NCBI GenBank assembly: GCA_029983625.1
Contig: JASBZF010000061.1
Location: 1-10,098, forward strand
Direction: 5' to 3'
DNA from: Pauljensenia sp.
GTDB taxonomy: Bacteria > Actinomycetota > Actinomycetes > Actinomycetales > Actinomycetaceae
Length of the DNA: 10,098 bases
Part shown: positions 1 through 7,248 of the stretch, piece after piece
Layout of the letters: the number at the start of each line of letters is the position of its first letter
Numbering within the stretch: the stretch's first letter is position 1
Notes under the pieces: generated by a model
What the model saw: only the letters and a program-made list of their open reading frames with translations
Database searches by the model: none
What the model was told of the DNA's origin: nothing
Program-made: the position numbers and the translations under genes

Positions 1-25
1 CCCCCCCCCCCCCCCACAACCCCCC
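1..25. repeat. C-homopolymer at the contig edge
   Basis: The first 15 bases are all C, followed by ACAAC and five more C. Nothing else in the window has a comparable homopolymer. At a sequence end this is more likely a sequencing or assembly artefact, or an unresolved C-tract, than a functional element. A real C-tract at the 3' end of a gene running in from the left cannot be excluded. Confidence 0.6.
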
Positions 26-174
26 AGATCCGCATCGCGTGTATATGCGAAGAGCTTGAGAAAGAAGGTGTGCGCTCAATAAGTAGTCAGACTTTCAGCC
101 TGGCGTTACCTCGGTGTCATCCTGTAGCTCATCGGGTGTTGTTCCCGCTTTCATCACACATTGAAAAGGCGTGA
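1..174 (+). CDS. possible 3' end of an unidentified gene entering from the left
   Basis: Frame 1 of the plus strand is open from the left edge to a TGA at 172-174, giving 57 codons with no visible start. The first codons read as prolines because of the C-tract. The rest contains a stretch of mixed charge (ICEELEKEG) and ends SSHIEKA. I recognise no family. An open frame of this length can occur by chance, and the only support is that its stop lies 4 bases from the stop of the convergent lipoprotein gene, a normal tail-to-tail layout. The region could equally be non-coding. Confidence 0.2.
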   Translation, partial: PPPPPTTPQIRIACICEELEKEGVRSISSQTFSLALPRCHPVAHRVLFPLSSHIEKA

Positions 175-178
175 ACTG

Positions 179-775
179 TCATTCGTTGTGCGATTCGATG
201 TACCTGTGAGGGTCGATGTTGCATTCTGCAGCTTTTTCTCGATCCTCGCCTTCCAGTGCTTCTATGGCAGTGGTGAACTCTTCAATCTCTCTGAGGGTAT
301 ATTCCTGCTCAATGAGATGACGTGCCTTCATGCAACGTGACGACAATGCCACGATATCCTCGTTTACAGGATTGGTATGTTGCCTAACCGCAAATTCGAC
401 AAGGTCAATACCTGATGTTTCAGAGCAATTCTGAACTCGAATGTGTTGTTCGTATTCAGATAGTTCTGCAATGTTTCCACTGATGTATGTTCCCCCCTCA
501 AGGCGCCTGAGGAAACCGCCTCCTTCAAAGCCTGCGTCTTTGAGGCAAGAATCAAAGGTCCCCTCAACGCTTTGGAGTTCGACCGCGGTAATTTCGCCGT
601 CTGAAAGTATCGCTTGAACAAGCTGATTCCCTTGCTTTTCTGCCTGAACTTTTGCCTGTTCAATTTCGGCATTCCAAGGCCCTCCATGAGAGGCGGAGGG
701 TTCATAAGAAGTCGAACAGGAGGCGACTAAGCATGACGCAGTGAACAAAAATCCAAGTTGCCTCCACATGCGCAT
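179..775 (-). CDS. putative lipoprotein with four conserved-looking cysteines
   Basis: This 198-residue protein starts with a short lipoprotein signal: MRMWRQ, a hydrophobic stretch, then lipobox VASC with Cys20 as the likely lipidated residue. The mature part is polar, acidic and mostly helical, with cysteines at about 77, 117, 148 and 185 that could form two disulfides outside the membrane. It contains DGEITAVE followed by FDSCLKDAGF, a pattern I associate with uncharacterised secreted actinobacterial proteins; this is a resemblance only, and no function is known. The frame stays open upstream into purB, but the ATG at 775 has a strong Shine-Dalgarno (GGGAGG, complement of 781-786, 5-base spacing) and yields the signal peptide, so it is preferred. 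It lies 49 bases after the purB stop on the same strand with no clear terminator between, so co-transcription is likely. Confidence 0.75.
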   Translation of the reverse strand: MRMWRQLGFLFTASCLVASCSTSYEPSASHGGPWNAEIEQAKVQAEKQGNQLVQAILSDGEITAVELQSVEGTFDSCLKDAGFEGGGFLRRLEGGTYISGNIAELSEYEQHIRVQNCSETSGIDLVEFAVRQHTNPVNEDIVALSSRCMKARHLIEQEYTLREIEEFTTAIEALEGEDREKAAECNIDPHRYIESHNE

Positions 776-824
776 AGCCGCCTCCCGCGTGAGTCGTTTT
801 CTCAGAGTAAGGAAAGGATGAGGA

Positions 825-2306
825 TCACCGAGGGGAAATAGAGCCGTCCAGTACCCAGCGGGCAATCTGTGGAGACAAGCCAATGTAACTCGCTGGCTCC
901 AAGGCAAGAAGCCGCGCCTCGACCTCGGCAGGAAGACCAAGCTCTGCAATGAACGCACGCATCTCCTGAGCCCCGACCTCGTGCCCGCGAGTCAATTCCT
1001 TAAGACGCTCGTAAGGGTTCGCCATCCCGGTCGCACCCCCGATTGCCGCCGCCCGCATTGCCTGCTGGACCGCCTCACCTAACACCGCCCAGTTCGCATT
1101 CAAATCCTCAGCCATGCGGGTCGCATTCACATCCACACCTTCAAGCCCGCGCACAAGATTGTCGTAAGCAAGAACAGAATGGCCGAGCGCCACACCGATA
1201 TTACGCTGCGTTGTTGAATCGGTGAGATCACGTTGCATCCGGGAAGTCACAAGAGTAGCGGCCAAAGAATCAAGGAGGGCCGCTGAAACCTCAAGATTCG
1301 CCTCAGCGTTTTCAAAACGAATCGGATTCACCTTATGCGGCATCGTTGAAGAACCCGTTGACCCCTGAGCGGCAAGATTCTGATGGAAATACCCCATCGA
1401 AATATAAGTCCAGCAATCAGTCGCAAGATTATGAGCAATACGTCCGGCCCGCGCCACATCCGAATACAGTTCAGCTTGCCAGTCGTGAGATTCAATCTGA
1501 GTCGTAATCGGATTCCACTTCAGCCCAAGCCCCTCAACAAAGTCTTTTGCAACACGCGGCCAATCCACGCCGGGCACAGACACAACATGCGCAGCCCACG
1601 TGCCCGTCGCACCGTTGATCTTCCCCAGATATTCAGTTGCCTCCACGCGCGCAAGCTGACGAGCAAAACGATGGGCAAAAACCGCCATCTCCTTCCCTAA
1701 AGTCACAGGCGTTGCGGGCTGTCCGTGCGTATGCGCAAGCATCGGAACATCAGCACCAGCTTCAGCGAGACGCAGGAGACGCTCTTCGAGGGCTCGGGCG
1801 GCAGGGAGCCACACCTGCTCAATTGCCGCTTTAATCGTCAGCGCATAAGCGAGGTTATTGATGTCCTCAGAAGTGCAGAAAATATGAACCACTTCGCGCA
1901 ACCTCGGCAAAGAAGACTCATCGCCGAGGACGGAAACCGCGTTTTCACAATGTTCCCCAATAAGGTATTCAACGGCTTTCACATCGTGACGAGTCACGGC
2001 CTCAAACTCAGCTAAACGCGCGATATGAGCCGCTGAAAAATCACGAGGAAGCGCGCGTAAATAATCACGTTCAGCAGGCGTGAGAAGAGGAGCGCCGGGA
2101 AGGATGTGAGCATCGAGCACATGAATCAGCCACTCGATCTCCACATGGATCCGCGCCCTGTTCAAACCCGCCTCAGACAGATGATTCGCAAGCGGCGCAA
2201 CCACGGAACGATAGCGACCATCGAGCGGGGATAGCGCTTCACCGTGCGCGGCAAGATCAGCGTAACCATGATTCGCAGAAAACAAAGAAGACCACTCAAC
2301 GCTCAT
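825..2306 (-). CDS. purB: adenylosuccinate lyase
   Basis: PurB cleaves SAICAR to AICAR and adenylosuccinate to AMP, releasing fumarate in both cases, in cytosolic purine synthesis. The 493-residue product follows the E. coli-type PurB along its whole length: SPLDGRYR (26-33), TRHDVKAVEY (105-114), FCTSEDINNL (143-152), HTHGQPATP (192-200, H194 being the expected general acid), KINGATG (229-235), the fumarase/lyase signature SSTMPHKVNP (319-328, with the catalytic serine among S319/S320), QRDLTDST (358-365) and PYERLKELTRG (431-441). It is somewhat longer than the E. coli enzyme (456 residues, from memory), mainly through an N-terminal extension and a short Gly/Ala insert near 420-430. The ATG at 2306 is preceded by only a weak Shine-Dalgarno (GGGATG). 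The kinase gene lies 74 bases upstream on the same strand. Confidence 0.97.
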   Translation of the reverse strand: MSVEWSSLFSANHGYADLAAHGEALSPLDGRYRSVVAPLANHLSEAGLNRARIHVEIEWLIHVLDAHILPGAPLLTPAERDYLRALPRDFSAAHIARLAEFEAVTRHDVKAVEYLIGEHCENAVSVLGDESSLPRLREVVHIFCTSEDINNLAYALTIKAAIEQVWLPAARALEERLLRLAEAGADVPMLAHTHGQPATPVTLGKEMAVFAHRFARQLARVEATEYLGKINGATGTWAAHVVSVPGVDWPRVAKDFVEGLGLKWNPITTQIESHDWQAELYSDVARAGRIAHNLATDCWTYISMGYFHQNLAAQGSTGSSTMPHKVNPIRFENAEANLEVSAALLDSLAATLVTSRMQRDLTDSTTQRNIGVALGHSVLAYDNLVRGLEGVDVNATRMAEDLNANWAVLGEAVQQAMRAAAIGGATGMANPYERLKELTRGHEVGAQEMRAFIAELGLPAEVEARLLALEPASYIGLSPQIARWVLDGSISPR

Positions 2307-2380
2307 AGGCTAATCATCCCAGAAATCCTCCGCTTTCCACTTCGCCTTCCGCCCTCGGCACTTACCGTTCGCCCATTTCC

Positions 2381-3184
2381 TCAGATCCCGATCAACGAGG
2401 GCGGAGCTTTCTTCACGAAACGACGCACGATCCGCATACAGTCCCTCACATAAGCGCCACCGAAAAGGAAAGCGTGTACGAAAAGAATGTGCAAGCGATG
2501 AAGATCAATACGTTCAACCCATCCCGCTTCAAGCGGTGAAACCTCATGATAAGCAGAGAAAATACGTTCCAGATACGGGCAACCGAAAACCCCAAGAGCA
2601 GCAAGATCCTCCTCAGCGTGCCCGCCTTGAGCCGCCGGATCAATGAGAACAGCCCCGCCCTCGGTCCACATGACATTACCGGACCAAAGATCACCGTGCG
2701 TGCGCGCAACTGGCGCGCTTTGAGTCACAAGCATCGGTTGAGAATGATCGAAATCCCCAGAGGCGAGACGCTCACACAGCCTGTCAATCGCCGCCCGATC
2801 CGAAGAAGAAAAAGGCGCGTCCTTCACGTAGGGGAGCAGTCGATATTCGGCGTAAAAAGCACCCCAAGAGTCGTTGACCAGGGTGTCAAAAAGAGGCAGA
2901 GGAGCCTCACCCATCCACCCCCACCCCGAATAACCGGGCGGCGGAGCACCAAAATGAGAAGCCCCTGAAGCGTGCGTCCACGCTAAGGCGCGCCCAAAAT
3001 CTTCAGCGGCAACCAAACTCGCAGGCACAGACACCAGAGCTTCTTCACTCAGTCGCGTCGGCGAACTTTCACACACGCGCACGACCCTTGCGCCACGCGA
3101 ACCAGCGTCGGACAACCACGCAAGCCCTAAAGCTTCAAAAGAAAGACGACCCGGCCGATGATCCGTTTTGATCCAATGCTGCAT
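2381..3184 (-). CDS. fructosamine kinase family protein
   Basis: The family phosphorylates sugar adducts (fructosamines or ribulosamines) on proteins and small amines so that they break down; bacterial members are cytosolic repair enzymes with a kinase/aminoglycoside-phosphotransferase fold. In this 267-residue product the catalytic loop is HGDLWSGN (163-170, Asp165 as base) and the metal-binding segment is LIDPAAQGGHAEEDLA (starting near 180, Asp182). The N-terminus HWIKTDHRPG resembles the VFVK strand, with the usual glycine-rich segment before it absent. I believe this short N-lobe is common in actinobacterial members. The start at 3184 has a good Shine-Dalgarno (GAGGAG, complement of 3192-3197, 7-base spacing). 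The upstream in-frame ATG at 3199 has none, and a still earlier start would run into the intergenic region. The substrate is not determinable from sequence. Confidence 0.88.
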   Translation of the reverse strand: MQHWIKTDHRPGRLSFEALGLAWLSDAGSRGARVVRVCESSPTRLSEEALVSVPASLVAAEDFGRALAWTHASGASHFGAPPPGYSGWGWMGEAPLPLFDTLVNDSWGAFYAEYRLLPYVKDAPFSSSDRAAIDRLCERLASGDFDHSQPMLVTQSAPVARTHGDLWSGNVMWTEGGAVLIDPAAQGGHAEEDLAALGVFGCPYLERIFSAYHEVSPLEAGWVERIDLHRLHILFVHAFLFGGAYVRDCMRIVRRFVKKAPPSLIGI

Positions 3185-3364
3185 AGGATTTCTCCTCATA
3201 TCTGATGAATAACCCCGCCCTTGGTCTCTCCTCACAGCGAAGCCGTGTCCACAGGAGAGTCAGGATCAACGGAATACACATTCTCTCACCTGCCAGTCCA
3301 TCACCTGAAGACACATTCCCCTACGGTCAAGCTGACAGATCACTCAGAGACGAAGACAGGGACG
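3185..3364. promoter_or_regulatory. divergent intergenic region with a 7-bp inverted repeat
   Basis: This 180-base region separates the minus-strand kinase gene from the plus-strand WXG100-like gene and must hold promoters for both directions. I find no convincing -35/-10 pair on either strand. A perfect 7-bp inverted repeat, CTCTCCT (3226-3232) and AGGAGAG (3253-3259) with a 20-base spacer, is the only visible structure. It could be an operator, but it is short enough to be chance. Confidence 0.35.
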
Positions 3365-3679
3365 ATGAGCGTCGCACTCCTCAATACGCAAGAAGCGATG
3401 CGCCTCATGGGCGGCATCGACGCAGAACTTGGAGCAGTAGCGGCCTCGCTTGCCGCAATGTCCCTGAGTTCATGGGAAGGGAGCGCAGGGGCCGGAGCAA
3501 AAGCCGCACTTGCGACACTTCGGGCCCAAGTGCGTGTAGCTGAAGGATCCGCACAGCTTGCCGCTGCGGCGCTTGCGCAGAACTCGCAGGCTCTTGAAGC
3601 GATGGAGGCGCAAGCGTGCTGGTATGACGCAATGGCGACCTTAGAGCCAGCTGTAAGGGCTTTTGGAGCGGGAAGCTGA
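3365..3679 (+). CDS. WXG100-like small helical protein (ESAT-6-like)
   Basis: This 104-residue, alanine-rich protein has no signal peptide or membrane segment and reads as a helical hairpin. An N-terminal helix ends at LSSWEGSAG, with W37-E38-G39 sitting where the WXG turn of the WXG100/ESAT-6 family belongs; a second long helix (about 43-83) follows. Length and layout fit the family. Members are secreted as dimers by type VII (ESX/Ess) systems or act as partners of larger effectors. A C-terminal YxxxD/E export signal is not evident (the segment after the hairpin reads CWYDAMATLE). The ATG at 3365 is chosen because the upstream extension is polar, low in family character and begins with TTG at the kinase promoter. 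The Shine-Dalgarno (AGGG) is weak and close. The lipase-like gene starts 56 bases downstream, so the two probably form an operon. Confidence 0.68.
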   Translation: MSVALLNTQEAMRLMGGIDAELGAVAASLAAMSLSSWEGSAGAGAKAALATLRAQVRVAEGSAQLAAAALAQNSQALEAMEAQACWYDAMATLEPAVRAFGAGS

Positions 3680-3735
3680 ACGCCCTCGGCTTGGGAAAGA
3701 CATAAGAGACGCGAGCACAGTTGTGGGAGTCGAAA

Positions 3736-5475
3736 ATGGAAGGTGACCTTAACCGGATTCTTGTCACAACGGGACGTATGCGGGTCGATACTGAGGAATT
3801 ACATCGAGCGGCCTTGCAACTCCAAGGGATCGTGAAGCAGCTTGAACATCTGGTGAGCGTGTCTTCGCGCGCCAAGGAGCTTACTTCTTACGCAACACAC
3901 TCATTGGCGTCGCCACAGATCACGATGGAGGCGGCGACGAGGGCGCAGTTTGCTTCGAGCGTGGCTGCGCAAGCGTGTGAGTGCGTGCGCTTCGAGGTGT
4001 TGCGCGTATTGCATATGGCAGAAGGCCTTGCTGAACGCCTCTCATTCGTCTCTCGCCTTTTGGAGAGTGCAGAAAGAGAGGCCGTCAGGCTTTTCGCGCG
4101 AGAGGACTCCTTTGTGCTTCCTGGCATGAGTGGCGGAGTTTGGGGGATGCGTTTCTTCAAAAATCAGGCGCTCTTGATCGATTGTGGGCTTTCAGTGTGG
4201 GAGTTTGTGACCGGTAAAGGCGAAGGAATGACCGGGCCGCGTTTTGAGTGGGATGCCCTTTTGATGGGAAGGAAAATCGCTGGGGCGGGGCGTTTAGGGA
4301 GCGCAGGAGAAGGGACACGGGAAGCTGCTCGTGTGGCAAGCGCCTTAGCGTTCATCGCAGGAACGCTTGCTCATGGGCGCAGTCGCGGTGTTGAAGTGAG
4401 CGGAGCGATCCTAGAAGGGAGTGCGCATTGCGATGTCAGCACGCCTTCGGAAGGCAGATGTGGAACAAAAACGCAAGTATTCGCTGGGAACGGCGCTGTG
4501 GGCGCGGGACAGGCACGTTTTTCCGAGGGTCATGTGGAGTTGAAAGGCTCCCAGAAAGGAGGAGCTGTTCTTCCTCTCGCACTCAGTCTTATGGCCTTGC
4601 GTGCTCTGCCTCGCGACCTCTTTTTCATCGGCGGGAAAGGGAAGGCAGTGGCCTCAGGTGTTCTTAGCGTGCCGCGAGATCTGGCGAGAGTATCGCGTCC
4701 TAGCGTGCACGATTTTACGGCAGCGGCACGACACCCCACCCCTTATAGTCCTTCGGCGCTGCTTGCTGAACTATCGGACCTTCCTTCAGGTGGACAGCGA
4801 GGAGGTGTGAAGATTCTTCACCACGAAACACCCCTTCCCGGAGGGGAAACGCGACACTCGTGGAGCGTCGTCATTAGAGGTACCCAAAATTGGGGTGTCG
4901 GCGGATCGAACCCTCAGGACATGCTCAGTAACTTTCAGGAAGTGGCGGGACTGGAATCCGATCAATCCCGCGCAGTGCTGCAGGCAATGGAAATGGCCGG
5001 TATTCACCCAGGCGATCCCGTTGAATTTGTTGGACACTCTCAAGGTGGGATTGTGGCTGCGCGTCTTGCGAGTGACCCTGCGGTGGCTGCGCGCTATTCG
5101 GTGGTGTCGGCCCTGACAGCGGGAGCGCCGATCGCCGCTTCCTCACCTTTGGCGGGCGTGGGCGTTCTCGCTTTGGAGAACACTCGTGACCTTGTCCCCT
5201 CCCTCGATGGTGCAAGTAACGCCGAGGGCGTGGTGACGGTCCATTTTGATGGTCGAGGACGTGCAGAAGGCAGTCCGGGTGTCCCCGCAGCTCATGACCT
5301 GAAGACGTACACCTCGCTGATGGCTGATATTGAGAGCGGATCTGTAAAGAGCGCGTCAGATCTTTCTTTCGCCCCCGTGCGCTCATGGGAGGCGGCGAGG
5401 ACGGAAAAGCTCGGGTTGAATCCTCAGACACGAACGAGCGAATTCCGTTATGAAACACGACGGATCTTGCCGTGA
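3736..5475 (+). CDS. alpha/beta-hydrolase (lipase-like) with helical N-terminal domain; candidate type VII effector
   Basis: This is a 579-residue protein. Residues 1-120 are predicted helical and amphipathic, resembling WXG/LXG-type N-terminal targeting domains but lacking a clear WXG. Residues 120-330 match nothing I recognise and include a hydrophobic stretch near 277-292. Residues 340-545 form a lipase-like alpha/beta hydrolase: IRGTQNW (380-386) resembles the RGT segment of class 3 lipases, VGHSQGG (432-438) is the nucleophile elbow with Ser435, RDLVPSLD gives candidate Asp485, and AAHDLKTY gives candidate His520. The likely substrate is a lipid or other ester; it is not determinable here. 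The ATG at 3736 has Shine-Dalgarno GGGAG (3725-3729, 6-base spacing) and is preferred over the TTG at 3721. It follows the WXG100-like gene on the same strand. No signal peptide is visible, which fits type VII rather than Sec export. No adjacent co-directional immunity gene is seen. Confidence 0.75.
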   Translation: MEGDLNRILVTTGRMRVDTEELHRAALQLQGIVKQLEHLVSVSSRAKELTSYATHSLASPQITMEAATRAQFASSVAAQACECVRFEVLRVLHMAEGLAERLSFVSRLLESAEREAVRLFAREDSFVLPGMSGGVWGMRFFKNQALLIDCGLSVWEFVTGKGEGMTGPRFEWDALLMGRKIAGAGRLGSAGEGTREAARVASALAFIAGTLAHGRSRGVEVSGAILEGSAHCDVSTPSEGRCGTKTQVFAGNGAVGAGQARFSEGHVELKGSQKGGAVLPLALSLMALRALPRDLFFIGGKGKAVASGVLSVPRDLARVSRPSVHDFTAAARHPTPYSPSALLAELSDLPSGGQRGGVKILHHETPLPGGETRHSWSVVIRGTQNWGVGGSNPQDMLSNFQEVAGLESDQSRAVLQAMEMAGIHPGDPVEFVGHSQGGIVAARLASDPAVAARYSVVSALTAGAPIAASSPLAGVGVLALENTRDLVPSLDGASNAEGVVTVHFDGRGRAEGSPGVPAAHDLKTYTSLMADIESGSVKSASDLSFAPVRSWEAARTEKLGLNPQTRTSEFRYETRRILP

Positions 5476-5484
5476 AGAAGCCGA

Positions 5485-5868
5485 TTAGTCGTCTTTCTGA
5501 GCGCCGATCAGTGAAGCAACGATCGAAGAGACGATCGCCGTGATGAGGGCACCCGCCAGGCAGGAGAAGAAACCGCCGGTCGTTAAAGTGAAGCCGAGTT
5601 TGGTGGACAGCCACCCGGTCAGCATGAACATGAGGGCGTTCGTGACGAGGGCGAAAAGACCGAAAGTCAGGAGGTAGAGAGGGAAGGCGAGAGTTTTTAC
5701 GACCGGTTTCACGATCGAGTTCACAAGTGTGAAGACGAAGGAGATCGCGGCGAGTGTCAGCAGATTAGCGCTGGTTGTTGATTCGGTGACGAAAGCGATG
5801 TCGGGCACGATCCGGGTAGTGACCCAGATACCTGCCATTGTTGCGATGAGTCGGAGTAGAAATTCCAT
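5485..5868 (-). CDS. phage holin family (YvlD-like) integral membrane protein
   Basis: The 127-residue product is almost all membrane: hydrophobic segments lie at about 3-20, 32-53, 60-86 and 98-121, and the C-terminus is short and charged (GAQKDD). The segment around SIVKPVVKTLAFPLYLLTFG (51-70) followed by LFALVTNALM is characteristic of the phage_holin_4_2/DUF360 family. Despite the name, these are widespread chromosomal membrane proteins; related B. subtilis YvlD belongs to an envelope-stress locus. No lysis role is implied and no phage genes are nearby. GGAGG precedes the ATG at 5868 by only one base, which is unusually close, so the start is slightly uncertain. The gene is convergent with the lipase gene, with 9 bases between stop codons. 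Confidence 0.85.
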   Translation of the reverse strand: MEFLLRLIATMAGIWVTTRIVPDIAFVTESTTSANLLTLAAISFVFTLVNSIVKPVVKTLAFPLYLLTFGLFALVTNALMFMLTGWLSTKLGFTLTTGGFFSCLAGALITAIVSSIVASLIGAQKDD

Positions 5869-6012
5869 GCCTCCAGTCTTGTCCAGGATCTTCGTTGACG
5901 CACCTGGGAGCGCGCCTTCGGGGGCTGTCTTCTGTTAACTCGGAAGCTGCGCCGGGACTCTTGCGGGATCAGGGGGCTTGCGGGCTACTTGGGTGGTGTC
6001 GTGAAAGTGGGG
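5869..6012. other. intergenic region upstream of the holin-family gene
   Basis: This stretch of about 145 bases lies between the holin-family gene and the terminator of the tRNA gene. I see no open frame with a ribosome binding site. A promoter for the holin-family gene is expected here on the minus strand, but no convincing -35/-10 pair is visible. Confidence 0.4.
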
Positions 6013-6057
6013 CTTAGAAGAAATCCCAGGTCATCGTTTCACACAATGTCCTGGGAA
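6013..6057 (-). terminator. probable rho-independent terminator of the tRNA-Pro gene
   Basis: On the minus strand, downstream of the tRNA, TCCCAGG and CCTGGGA (plus-strand positions 6050-6056 and 6024-6030) form a 7-bp stem with a 19-base loop. The stem is followed by the T-rich tail ATTTCTTCT. The loop is long for a terminator, hence moderate confidence. Confidence 0.5.
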
Positions 6058-6067
6058 ATCACACGAG

Positions 6068-6141
<74 letters not shown>

Positions 6142-6154
6142 TGCGACTCGTCAA

Positions 6155-6184
6155 AGTATAGCCGCTGAATGTCTGAGCCCTCAA
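6155..6184 (-). promoter_or_regulatory. sigma-A-type promoter of the tRNA-Pro gene
   Basis: On the minus strand, TTGAGG (complement of 6179-6184) and TATACT (complement of 6155-6160) are separated by 18 bases, close to the TTGACA/TATAAT consensus. The -10 lies 13 bases before the mature tRNA 5' end, so transcription would start within a few bases of it. Confidence 0.7.
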
Positions 6185-6202
6185 ATTGTCAGAAACGCTT
6201 AA

Positions 6203-6240
6203 AGTGGCGGATCGATCACACGAAAGGAGCGTGAATCCGC
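6203..6240 (-). terminator. possible terminator after the metallophosphoesterase gene
   Basis: Starting 6 bases past the stop codon on the minus strand, GCGGAT pairs with ATCCGC (plus 6235-6240 and 6207-6212). TCAC/GTGA extends the stem across a 3-base bulge, with an 11-base loop. A short, weak T-run (CACTTTAAG) follows. It probably ends the PBP-phosphoesterase transcript before the tRNA promoter, but the poor T-tract keeps confidence moderate. Confidence 0.45.
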
Positions 6241-6246
6241 AGCAGA

Positions 6247-7239
6247 TTAACGAAGAGTCAGAAGAGTTGCCTCAGGACGGGTTGCAATCCGAAGCGGAGC
6301 ATAAGGTGAGGTTCCTAACCCCGCAGACACATGAAGCAAAGAGGTTTTCTTCTGAGTCGTCCACGAATGTAAACCCTTCGCGTAGGAGCGATGAAGATCC
6401 GAGTTCGTCACAAGCGCCCCGAACCCAGGCAGGCCAATCTGCCCGCCATGAGTATGGCCCGCACAGATCAGATCGGCATTCGCATTCGTGAAAGCATCGA
6501 GGAGGCGCCGATAGGGAGCATGAGTCACTCCGATACGCAAAACACAAGCTTCAGCCCACTGCGCTACCGGCTCGACGATACGATCACGCTGAAGATGCGC
6601 ATCATCAGTGCCAAGAAAAGCAACCCGACGAACCACGCCCGCCGCAGTTGTCACATCGAGGTAAGCGGACCTGTTCGACAAATCAAGCCATCCGGCATCC
6701 CGGAAAGTCTTCACCATCTGAGTCCACGGCAAATCAGGAACCGTGCGCTGCGGGGGTTTGGACGCTGCAAAAAGATAACGCCCCCACGATTTACGTTGCG
6801 CCGAATAGTAGTCATTCGACCCGAGGACGAAAACTCCGGGAAGATGAAGGAAAGCTGCATAAGCACGTTCAACCAATTCCAGTCCCTCACGAAGACCGAA
6901 ATTATCCCCGGTGGAAATGACAAGATCAATGTGTTCTTCTACCGCGAGACGATGCAGGAAATCAACAATGAAGTCCTGACCCGGATACAGATGCAAATCG
7001 GAAATGTGCAAAATGTTGAGAGGGGCTGCGCCCTCGTGACCTGGAAGCGTCACATCATAACGACGCAGAACCGGCATACGACGCTCAATCGACCCCCAGG
7101 CAAGACCCGCAAGACCTACGCCAGCGACTGCGGCACCGCAAATCCCCAAAGCCCTCCCGGTTGCGATGAGCCGCCGTGGAACCAGAGAAGGCCGATTCGC
7201 AAGACCTTCAATACCGCAAGTACGGGCCGGGTCACTCAT
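6247..7239 (-). CDS. membrane-anchored metallophosphoesterase (YkuE-like)
   Basis: This 330-residue calcineurin-like phosphoesterase has an N-terminal hydrophobic segment (about 24-49) that should anchor it with the catalytic domain outside. The metal-binding motifs are in order: HISDLHL (78-84, D81 and H83), STGDN (109-113, D112), GSNDYY (140-145, the GNHD position with a divergent last pair), THAPY (239-243, H240) and AGHTHGGQ (260-267). The closest pattern I know is the YkuE-type family; bacterial relatives have been linked to phospholipids or other envelope phosphoesters, but this substrate is unknown. The ATG at 7239 has Shine-Dalgarno AAGGAG (complement of 7245-7250, 5-base spacing) that overlaps the PBP stop codon. 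Only 9 bases separate the two genes, so they are almost certainly translationally coupled. The same order occurs downstream of ponA2 in mycobacteria (Rv3683, from memory). Confidence 0.92.
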   Translation of the reverse strand: MSDPARTCGIEGLANRPSLVPRRLIATGRALGICGAAVAGVGLAGLAWGSIERRMPVLRRYDVTLPGHEGAAPLNILHISDLHLYPGQDFIVDFLHRLAVEEHIDLVISTGDNFGLREGLELVERAYAAFLHLPGVFVLGSNDYYSAQRKSWGRYLFAASKPPQRTVPDLPWTQMVKTFRDAGWLDLSNRSAYLDVTTAAGVVRRVAFLGTDDAHLQRDRIVEPVAQWAEACVLRIGVTHAPYRRLLDAFTNANADLICAGHTHGGQIGLPGFGALVTNSDLHRSYAKGLHSWTTQKKTSLLHVSAGLGTSPYAPLRIATRPEATLLTLR

Positions 7240-7248
7240 TGTCGCTCC

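Noticed and set aside
776..958. 61-residue N-terminal extension of the lipoprotein frame
   Set aside because: It overlaps the 3' end of purB in another frame. The internal ATG at 775 has a strong ribosome binding site and produces a proper lipoprotein signal.
4925..5614. 229-codon minus-strand open frame across the lipase and holin-family genes
   Set aside because: It is antisense to the catalytic domain of the lipase-like protein; the product is rich in Arg, Pro and Ser, as expected of a shadow frame.
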